Positions 6,393 through 12,224 of a DNA stretch of 12,224 nt are shown here, in pieces. The stretch lies in assembly GCA_024710445.1 (NCBI GenBank), contig JANJUT010000111.1:1-12224 (forward strand), in the 5' to 3' direction. Source of the stretch: Thiobacillus sp. (GTDB lineage: Bacteria; Pseudomonadota; Gammaproteobacteria; Burkholderiales; Thiobacillaceae). The notes beneath the pieces were generated by a model. It was given only the letters and a program-made list of their open reading frames with translations. It was not told the origin of the DNA and ran no database searches. Both the position numbers and the translations under genes were made by a program. Numbering within the stretch: the stretch's first letter is position 1; each line of letters starts with the position of its first letter.

Positions 6393-7622
6393 TCAGGACG
6401 TGGCCAGTGCGCTGTCCAGAAGCTCAACCCAGTGCCGTACCGGAATCGAACTGCCCGATTGCAGATGGGTGAGGCAGCCGATGTTGGCGGTGACGATCAC
6501 CTCGGGTTGTCCGGCTTGCAGGTGGTTCAATTTGCGGGTCTTGAGTTCCCCGGCAATCTCGGGTTGCAGGATGGAATAGGTGCCGGCCGAGCCGCAGCAC
6601 AGATGTTTTTCGGCCACGGCCGTGAGTTCGAATCCGGCCCGGGTCAGCAATGCCTCGACGCCACCGCTGAGCTTTTGTCCGTGTTGCAGGGTGCAGGGCG
6701 GATGGTAGGCAATGCGTTTGGGCTCGGCGCGGGTGCCGAGTTGCTTCAATGCATCGGCTTCCGCCACCAGTATTTCGGAAATGTCTTTGGTCGCGGCAGA
6801 TACGCGGGCGGCCTTGTCGGCATACGCCGGGTCGTCGCGCAGCAGCCAGCCGTAATCCTTCACCATCACGCCGCAGCCTGATGCCGTCATGACGATGGCT
6901 TCGACGCCGGCATCGAGATGCGGAATCCAGGCATCGATATTGCGGCGCATGGCGGCCAGGCTGTCGTCGTGATCGTTGAGGTGGTGTGCGACCGCGCCAC
7001 AGCACCCTGCTTCTGCAGCGGTGATGAGCGAGATGCCGATGCGATCGAGCACGCGCGCGGTGGCGGCGTTGATGTTGGGCTTGAGTCCGGGCTGTACGCA
7101 GCCTTCGAGCACGAGCATTTGTCGCGCATGGTGCGGCGCCGGCCGGGTACCCGACTCCTCGGCGGCGGGGATGCGCGCCTGCAGAAAACCCGGCATCAGG
7201 CCGCGCACGCTCTGGCCAAGCTTCAGCACGGTGTTGAACAGCAGCGGCGACAGCAGGCCCGTTTTGATGACGGCCCGGGTGGCGGCCTCGCGCGGGCTGC
7301 GGCCCACTTTTTCCTCGACGATGTGGCGCCCGATGTCGAGCAGCCTGCCGTATTCCACGCCCGACGGGCAGGTGGTTTCGCAGTTGCGGCAGGTCAGGCA
7401 GCGGTCGAGATGCTGCTGGGTCCTGGCGGTGGGGGTGGCGCCTTCCAGCACCTGCTTCATCAGGTATATGCGGCCACGCGGCGAATCGAGTTCGTTACCA
7501 AGAATTTGATAGGTTGGGCAGGTGGCGAGACAAAATCCGCAGTGCACGCAGTTGCGCAAAATGCGTTCGGCGGTGTCGCCTTCGGCAGTGTTGCGGAAAG
7601 CTTCGGCGAGTGTGGTCTGCAT
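6393..7622 (-). CDS. glcF: Glycolate oxidase iron-sulfur subunit GlcF
   Basis: GlcF is the iron-sulfur subunit of the membrane-associated GlcDEF glycolate dehydrogenase and passes electrons from the flavin subunits towards the quinone pool. I place the start at the ATG at 7622 (MQTTLAEAFRNT), one base after the glcE stop, giving 409 residues, close to the E. coli protein. A longer open frame to 7769 lies inside glcE and is not used. Two ferredoxin-type motifs are intact: CVHCGFCLATCP (Cys25, 28, 31, 35) and CLTCRNCETTCP (Cys75, 78, 81, 85). Two cysteine-rich CCG-type domains follow, with GCCGAVAHH and CCGSAGTYS. It is the last gene of the glc unit. Lactate-utilisation LutA and GlpC share the CCG domains, but the GlcD and GlcE neighbours decide for GlcF. 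Confidence 0.95.
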   Translation of the reverse strand: MQTTLAEAFRNTAEGDTAERILRNCVHCGFCLATCPTYQILGNELDSPRGRIYLMKQVLEGATPTARTQQHLDRCLTCRNCETTCPSGVEYGRLLDIGRHIVEEKVGRSPREAATRAVIKTGLLSPLLFNTVLKLGQSVRGLMPGFLQARIPAAEESGTRPAPHHARQMLVLEGCVQPGLKPNINAATARVLDRIGISLITAAEAGCCGAVAHHLNDHDDSLAAMRRNIDAWIPHLDAGVEAIVMTASGCGVMVKDYGWLLRDDPAYADKAARVSAATKDISEILVAEADALKQLGTRAEPKRIAYHPPCTLQHGQKLSGGVEALLTRAGFELTAVAEKHLCCGSAGTYSILQPEIAGELKTRKLNHLQAGQPEVIVTANIGCLTHLQSGSSIPVRHWVELLDSALATS

Positions 7623-7623
7623 G

Positions 7624-8688
7624 TCAGAAATCCGGGTAGAGCCGTCCGCGATTGAGGATGCCCCTGGGGTCGAAGCGTTGCTTGAGGTTGCGATGCAGTG
7701 CCAGCAGGGCGGGCGCGAGCGGGGCAAATACACCATCGACGGGTGCCTTGCCGCGGAACAGCGTGGCATGGCCGCCGCATCGCTGGGCGTGTTCGCGCAG
7801 CAATGCGGCGGGCAAGTCGCTCACCAGCCAGCGAACCGCGCCGCCCCATTCGATCCATTGCGCGTCGCCCAGATTGAGCGGTGGCGCGGTGGGTTTGACC
7901 GACAGCCGCCACAGGCCTTGATTCAGGGTCGATGGACGCTTGTCGAAAAACGGCGTCGACTGGTCGCGCAAGCGCTGCCAGAAAGCGCTGGCCTCTTTCA
8001 GCGCCTCGCCGCCGAGCCTGGCCTGGGCGGCATGCACGGCAGAGGTTGCACCCGACAGGCGCACCGTCAGCAGGCCGGCATGCCAGCTGGTGGCCGACAG
8101 CGGCAAGGGCTGTCCGGCCCACTGGTTCATCTTCTCGATTGCGGCTGCTTCACCCAGCTCGAATTGCAGGGTGGCTTGTGCCGCCGGTTGCGGCAACACT
8201 TTCAGCGACACTTCCGTAATCAGCCCGAGCGTGCCCATTGCCCCGACCATCAGCCGCGATACGTCATAGCCAGCGACGTTCTTGATCACCTGACCGCCGA
8301 AGCGCAGCGGCTGGCCGGTGCCATCGATCATGCGCACGCCGAGCACAAAATCGCGCGCAGCGCCGGCATAGGGGCGGCGCGGACCGGAGAGGCCGGCGGC
8401 GATACTGCCGCAAAGCGTGGCCGGTCCGCCGAAGTGCGGCGGTTCAAACGCCAGCATCTGGTTCTGCTCGCCGAGCAGGGCTTCAATTTCTGCCAGCGGC
8501 GTACCGGCGCGCGCGGTCAGCACCAGCTCCTTCGGCTGGTAGTCCACCACGCCAGTGAATGCACGCGTGGAGAGAACCTCGCCTTCATCGGCGTTGCCAT
8601 AGAAGGTCTTGCTGCCGCCGCCCTGAAGAATGAGCGGCAGGCTGTCTGCATGTGCGGCGCGGATGCGCTCGATCAGGGTGCCCAGCAT
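7624..8688 (-). CDS. glcE: Glycolate oxidase FAD-binding subunit GlcE
   Basis: GlcE is the second flavin-type subunit of glycolate dehydrogenase (glycolate to glyoxylate). The start is the ATG at 8688, overlapping the glcD stop by one base (TGATG), and gives 354 residues, the usual size; the long upstream extension to 8931 lies within glcD. It has a PCMH-type FAD-binding domain: LQGGGSKTFYG (21-31), the strand LVLTARAGTPLAEIE (56-70), CGSIAAGLSGPRRPYAG (93-109), and GGQVIKNVAGYDVSRLM (131-147). The C-terminus ends in RFDPRGILNRGRLYPDF, a typical ending for this family. Spacing to both neighbours suggests tight translational coupling and equal subunit amounts. Confidence 0.95.
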   Translation of the reverse strand: MLGTLIERIRAAHADSLPLILQGGGSKTFYGNADEGEVLSTRAFTGVVDYQPKELVLTARAGTPLAEIEALLGEQNQMLAFEPPHFGGPATLCGSIAAGLSGPRRPYAGAARDFVLGVRMIDGTGQPLRFGGQVIKNVAGYDVSRLMVGAMGTLGLITEVSLKVLPQPAAQATLQFELGEAAAIEKMNQWAGQPLPLSATSWHAGLLTVRLSGATSAVHAAQARLGGEALKEASAFWQRLRDQSTPFFDKRPSTLNQGLWRLSVKPTAPPLNLGDAQWIEWGGAVRWLVSDLPAALLREHAQRCGGHATLFRGKAPVDGVFAPLAPALLALHRNLKQRFDPRGILNRGRLYPDF

Positions 8689-10142
8689 CAGAACCTCGGC
8701 AACTCGGGGTGCGGCAACTGGCCGCCCTGGACGTGCATCGCGCCCCACTCGGCACAGCGGTGCAGTTCGGGGATCGCCTTGCCGGGATTGAGCAGCGTGT
8801 CCGGGTCGAACGCGGCCTTCACGTCGTGGAAGCGCATCAGTTCCGGCGTGCTGAATTGCGTGCACATCTGGTTGATCTTTTCCAGCCCGACGCCATGCTC
8901 GCCGGTGATGGTGCCGCCTACCTCCACGCACAGTTCGAGGATCTTGCCGCCGAAATCTTCGGCCTTGTGCAATTCGCCCGGCGTGTTGGCATCGAACAGA
9001 ATCAGCGGATGCAGGTTGCCGTCGCCGGCGTGGAATACGTTGGCCACCGCCAGGCCGTATTCGGCGCTCATCTCGCTGATGCGTTTCAGCACGTGCGGCA
9101 ACTGCGCGCGCGGAATGGTACCGTCCATGCAGTAATAGTCGGGCGCGAGACGCCCCACCGCCGGGAATGCGGCCTTGCGCCCAGCCCAGAACCGGAGCCG
9201 CTGTTCCTCGCTATCGGCGGTGCGGATCTCGGTCGCGCCGGCAGCGGCAAGCACCTCGCGCACGGTGAAGATGTCGTCCGATACTTCCTCGTTGACGCCG
9301 TCCACCTCGCACAGCAGCAGGGCTTCGCAGTCGAGCGGATATCCCGCATGAACGAAGGCTTCGGCGGCCTGGATGGCGAGCCGGTCCATCATTTCCAGCC
9401 CGGCCGGAATGACACCGGCAGCAATGATATTGCCAACGGCTGCGCCCGCTTTTGCGATGTCGTCGAATGCGGCCAGCACTACCTGCGCACGGTCGGGGCG
9501 AGGCAGCAACTTGACCGTGACTTCGGTGATGACCGCGAGCATGCCTTCCGAGCCCGTCATTAGCGCCAGCAGGTCGTAGCCCACGCTGTCGAGCGCATCG
9601 CTGCCGATTTCGAGCAACTGGCCATCGACGGTCCAGGCACGCAGCTTGAGAATGTTGTGCACGGTGAGGCCATATTTCAGGCAGTGCACGCCGCCGGAAT
9701 TTTCTGCGACGTTACCGCCGATCGAGCAGGCAATCTGCGACGACGGGTCAGGTGCGTAATACAGGTTGTACTCAGCTGCGGCTTCGGAAATCGCGAGGTT
9801 GCGTACGCCCGGCTGCACCACCGCCGTGCGGGCGAGCGGATCAATCTGCCGGATCTGGTTGAGTCTGGCCAGCACCAGCAGCACCGCGCCATCGATCGGC
9901 AGTGCGCCCGCAGCGAGTCCGGTACCGGCGCCGCGCGCGACCACGGCAATCTTGTGTGCGTGGCACAGTTGCAGGATCGCCGCCACCTGCGCTTCGTTTT
10001 GTGGCAACACCACCACATCGGGGATGTTGCGATAGGCCGAGAGACCATCGGACTCGAATGGCACCAGATCCTCGCGCTCGTGGAGCAGGCTGTGTGGCGG
10101 CAACAGATTGCGCAACTGGGACAGGAAAGCGGGGCTGAGCAT
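8688..10142 (-). CDS. glcD: Glycolate oxidase FAD-linked catalytic subunit GlcD
   Basis: GlcD is the main flavin subunit that oxidises glycolate (and often D-lactate) to the 2-oxo acid. The 484-residue protein has an N-terminal PCMH FAD-binding domain: PDVVVLPQNEAQV (41-53), ARGAGTGLAAGALP (69-82), and the PDPSSQIACSIGGNVAENSGG region near 130-150 that lines the flavin. The C-terminal FAD-oxidase domain carries HAGDGNLHP and ITGEHGVGLEK, which in the family supply metal and substrate contacts. The ATG at 10142 follows the upstream kinase gene by 17 bases, so the two are probably cotranscribed. In an autotroph this would handle glycolate from the RubisCO oxygenase reaction, but no RubisCO gene is in view. 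No glcC-type regulator or glycolate permease is in the window. Confidence 0.95.
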   Translation of the reverse strand: MLSPAFLSQLRNLLPPHSLLHEREDLVPFESDGLSAYRNIPDVVVLPQNEAQVAAILQLCHAHKIAVVARGAGTGLAAGALPIDGAVLLVLARLNQIRQIDPLARTAVVQPGVRNLAISEAAAEYNLYYAPDPSSQIACSIGGNVAENSGGVHCLKYGLTVHNILKLRAWTVDGQLLEIGSDALDSVGYDLLALMTGSEGMLAVITEVTVKLLPRPDRAQVVLAAFDDIAKAGAAVGNIIAAGVIPAGLEMMDRLAIQAAEAFVHAGYPLDCEALLLCEVDGVNEEVSDDIFTVREVLAAAGATEIRTADSEEQRLRFWAGRKAAFPAVGRLAPDYYCMDGTIPRAQLPHVLKRISEMSAEYGLAVANVFHAGDGNLHPLILFDANTPGELHKAEDFGGKILELCVEVGGTITGEHGVGLEKINQMCTQFSTPELMRFHDVKAAFDPDTLLNPGKAIPELHRCAEWGAMHVQGGQLPHPELPRF

Positions 10143-10159
10143 GGCGGGGTATCAAACGG

Positions 10160-11494
10160 TCAGGCTGCGAGTTTAGCCGGGCTTGCCTGTGCGTGCGAGG
10201 GCGCGAGGCGCCGGTAGGCTTCTGCAAGCGCATCGTCGCCGCCGACGTTGCCGGGAAAAACCACCACTGGCAGCTGCGGCAGGCGGTGCCACGGCGGCGT
10301 CTGCACCACGGTGACACCGGGCAGGATCTGCCCCAGTACGCGCGAGGCGGTCAGCGCCAGCCCGCTGGAAAGCACGTCGTTGGACGTGATACCGCCCTTG
10401 CTGATGAGAAAGCCGAGCGTTTCCGGCAGCCGCTTCACCACGTCCATCAGCGTGCCGGACACCGCCTCGCCGAACGCCAGGCGCTCGGCCACACTGGCGA
10501 AATGGCGCTCGGCACGGCTGGTGAACACCACCGGCGTGAGGCCACGCGTGTGGGCGTGGGCGATGCTTGCCGTTAACGCTTCCACCACCTCGGCGCGTGC
10601 AGCGGGCAAGCGCGCAACGTCGAGCGGCAGGCCGACCACACCACGTTGTTTCAGTAGTACCGTCAACTGGGCCGTGGTTTTGGCAACGTGGGAGCCGACA
10701 ATGATGACGCCGGGTTGGCGGTCGCGCACGAGCGAGGCAAACGCTTCGGCAGCCACCGGTTGTGGCGGCAGCTTCGCCAGCGCGGTGAGCAGCGAGGCCG
10801 CGCTGCGAAACAGCAGGCGTTTGCCGGTACCGGCTGCTTTCAATACGGCATCGGCAAACCGTTGGTAGTCGGCTGCGGTTTCACCATCGACCACGCCGAC
10901 AGTGTTGTCGTGCAGTGCGGCAAGCCAGGCGTCCGTTTTGCCGCCACGTAAATCGGCTAGCGTCAGTCGTGCCACATCGCTGGCCATGACGCGGCCGGCG
11001 GTTTTTTCCGCCACGTAGTCCGGCAGATAGGCGGTGCGATAGCCGAACACCGAGTCGCGCGCGAATTCGGTTTCGTGGGTGGGAACGGGCTTACCCTCGA
11101 CCATCAGATAGTGCGTGCTGTCGCGGGTGATGCGCCCGCCTTCGAAAAAAGCCGGCGTCAGCAGGGTGGCGTCGAAGGGACCGAGCCAATCGCTCATCAC
11201 GTCGGTTTCCACCGGATAGTGGCCGCGCAGGGTGGAATCCGAACGTGACACGAACAGTACCGGACCGGTGTAGTCGGCGAGCGCGGTCTTGAGGTTGACG
11301 CAGACTTCGCGGGTGACCGCGGCGGCACGTGTGGCGTCCATCCCGCGCGTATTGGTGAGGATGAAGAACAGCGGCGCGGCATCGGCCAGTGCCACCTTCA
11401 GCGTGGCGACATCCCAGCGGGTCAGCAGCAGGCAGGAATGCACGGTCTGCGAGCCGGTCGGGTCATCGTCGAGAACAATGATTTTTGGGTTCAT
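10160..11494 (-). CDS. Four-carbon acid sugar kinase family protein (DUF1537)
   Basis: The 444-residue product has the two-domain layout of the DUF1537 kinases, which phosphorylate four-carbon sugar acids such as erythronate, threonate or 3-oxo-tetronate. The N-terminal domain starts with VLDDDPTGSQTVHS (7-20), a variant of the family's ADDxTG motif, followed by LFFILTNTRGMD and the substrate segment SRSDSTLRGHYPVE. The C-terminal nucleotide-binding domain shows IIVGSHVAKTTAQL, VFTSR, LISKGGITSNDV and VVVFPGNVGGDDAL. The ATG at 11494 has AGG eight bases upstream. It lies 17 bases before glcD, so its job is probably linked to glycolate or a related acid; glycerate or a C4 acid are candidates, but this is inference. 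The family is sure, the substrate is not. Confidence 0.85.
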   Translation of the reverse strand: MNPKIIVLDDDPTGSQTVHSCLLLTRWDVATLKVALADAAPLFFILTNTRGMDATRAAAVTREVCVNLKTALADYTGPVLFVSRSDSTLRGHYPVETDVMSDWLGPFDATLLTPAFFEGGRITRDSTHYLMVEGKPVPTHETEFARDSVFGYRTAYLPDYVAEKTAGRVMASDVARLTLADLRGGKTDAWLAALHDNTVGVVDGETAADYQRFADAVLKAAGTGKRLLFRSAASLLTALAKLPPQPVAAEAFASLVRDRQPGVIIVGSHVAKTTAQLTVLLKQRGVVGLPLDVARLPAARAEVVEALTASIAHAHTRGLTPVVFTSRAERHFASVAERLAFGEAVSGTLMDVVKRLPETLGFLISKGGITSNDVLSSGLALTASRVLGQILPGVTVVQTPPWHRLPQLPVVVFPGNVGGDDALAEAYRRLAPSHAQASPAKLAA

Positions 11495-11508
11495 GGTGAA
11501 AACCTATT

Positions 11509-11590
11509 TTTGTCCGCGAAGGACGCGAAGGGGCGCGAAGAAACCCTTGTGATTTTTCCTTCGCGTATCTTCGCGTCCTTCGCGGATAAA
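11509..11590. repeat. REP-like imperfect inverted repeat
   Basis: The outer arms at 11513-11530 (TCCGCGAAGGACGCGAAG) and 11569-11586 are exact 18-base reverse complements. After a symmetric 3x3 mismatch (11531-11533 against 11566-11568) a second pair of 7-base arms (CGCGAAG at 11534-11540, CTTCGCG at 11559-11565) continues the stem; the flanking T-run (11507-11511) and A-run extend it weakly. The arms are built of short CGCGAAGGA-like units. It fills the gap between two genes on the same strand. There is no T-run after the stem in the transcribed direction, so a dispersed REP or MITE-type element is a better reading than an intrinsic terminator, though the stem could affect the mRNA. Confidence 0.8.
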
Positions 11591-11594
11591 GTCT

Positions 11595-12224
11595 TTAAGC
11601 CGCCGCGCGTTCCAGCAGTGCCAGCGCACGCTCGTGCATCGCGTGCGCGTTCATGCCGTTGAAGTCGAACAGCTGCTGCGCGCTGGCGGTGGTTTCGCCG
11701 CGCTTCCAGCAGAACACTTCGCGCTGCATGGCCTGGCTGCGCAGCATCACGGGTTCGAGCGAGCCCGAGGGGCCGCCGGTGACGCCGATCAGCACGTCGC
11801 CGTGGAACATCGTCTTGAAGACGGCATCATCCATGAAGCGGTCGTCCGGCTGCGACACGCTATTCCATGACACGTCACCCGGGCGATACACGCGGCGCGG
11901 GTTGACCACGGCGACGATGCGCGAGCCGATGCCTGCCTGGTTCAGGCGTTCGGCGGCTTCGAACACCGGCTGCAGCACCATGTCGCCGGTCACCGCGAAT
12001 ACCACGGTGTGTGCGCCCGGACGGGTCTGCAGCACCATCGCGCCGTTTTCGATCGCCTGCGCGCTCTGCGCCATGGTGGCGTGGATCGGCAGCGGCGACT
12101 TCGAGGCAGTGATGACAATGCCCTTGTTGTGCTGGCGCAAGGCCCAGTCGTAGCTCGCCTGGATCATGTTGGCATCGACCGGGAACAGCGGGTAGACGTT
12201 GCCGTTGCGCATCATCGCGGCGAA
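11595..12224 (-). CDS. Phosphoketolase/transketolase-like enzyme, C-terminal part (5' end off the right edge)
   Basis: The frame is open from the right edge to a stop at 11595, giving 209 C-terminal residues. The fragment reads like the last domain of a thiamine-diphosphate enzyme of the phosphoketolase type: NGNVYPLFPVDANMIQAS and then GIVITASKSPLPIHAT recall the Xfp segment before the C-terminal domain. VFAVTGDMVLQPVFEAAE resembles the strand-helix start of that domain, and GETTASAQQLFDFNGMNAHAM resembles the family's GTTTTPFDM ending. Phosphoketolases split xylulose 5-phosphate or fructose 6-phosphate to acetyl phosphate. The match is by style and the catalytic ThDP-binding parts are outside the window, so substrate and exact family remain open. 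It is separated from the kinase gene by the inverted repeat and could share its transcript. Confidence 0.6.
   Translation of the reverse strand, partial: FAAMMRNGNVYPLFPVDANMIQASYDWALRQHNKGIVITASKSPLPIHATMAQSAQAIENGAMVLQTRPGAHTVVFAVTGDMVLQPVFEAAERLNQAGIGSRIVAVVNPRRVYRPGDVSWNSVSQPDDRFMDDAVFKTMFHGDVLIGVTGGPSGSLEPVMLRSQAMQREVFCWKRGETTASAQQLFDFNGMNAHAMHERALALLERAAA

Noticed and set aside
7522..9135. A 537-codon open frame on the plus strand, the longest in the window
   Set aside because: It runs antisense across parts of glcF, glcE and glcD, all well supported; it shows no domain motifs.
11513..11586. The inverted repeat as an intrinsic terminator
   Set aside because: In the direction of transcription (minus strand) the stem is followed by an A-rich, not T-rich, stretch, and the arms have the sub-repeat structure of a dispersed element.
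11509..11590. CRISPR-like or tandem repeat array
   Set aside because: The CGCGAAG units are short, irregular and arranged as an inverted repeat, with no spacers of even length.

Overview
The window appears to join two unrelated genomes. Positions 1 to about 955-970 read like a Verrucomicrobia (Opitutaceae-like) fragment. It holds a divergent pair: a type I mannose-6-phosphate isomerase gene running off the left edge on the minus strand, and the start of an FtsK-type DNA translocase gene on the plus strand. From about 955-970 to the right end every gene is on the minus strand. The content there (GlcDEF glycolate oxidase, BioA, a phosphoketolase-like enzyme, a cytochrome c'-like protein) fits a GC-rich betaproteobacterium, perhaps an autotrophic or nitrifier/iron-oxidiser type of the Nitrosomonadales. 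Both taxonomic readings come from protein style, not from a search. At the join, ftsK and an ABC-transporter ATPase gene are both cut, head to head, inside a 16-base GC-rich stretch that fits both reading frames. This is most simply an assembly chimera.

Layout, left to right: manA (partial, -); ftsK (5' part only, +); junction; then an operon transcribed right to left from a promoter near 4790: tetR-family repressor, cytochrome c'-like protein with a His-rich N-terminus, HlyD-type adaptor, FtsX/DevC-type permease, ABC ATPase (cut by the junction). A perfect 14-base inverted repeat sits over the predicted tetR promoter and is the likely operator. Upstream lies bioA, then a 207-base gap, then glcF, glcE and glcD, nearly contiguous, preceded by a DUF1537 four-carbon acid-sugar kinase. 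A REP-like inverted repeat separates the kinase from the C-terminal part of a phosphoketolase-like gene that runs off the right edge.

How the genes work together: GlcDEF oxidises glycolate to glyoxylate, the usual way a Calvin-cycle autotroph recovers carbon from 2-phosphoglycolate. The adjacent kinase and the phosphoketolase-like enzyme suggest a sugar-acid and sugar-phosphate salvage block, but their substrates cannot be read from sequence. The tetR operon looks like a self-regulated tripartite ABC export system with a periplasmic heme protein as an unusual partner. It is the best candidate here for something poorly described. BioA is ordinary biotin synthesis.
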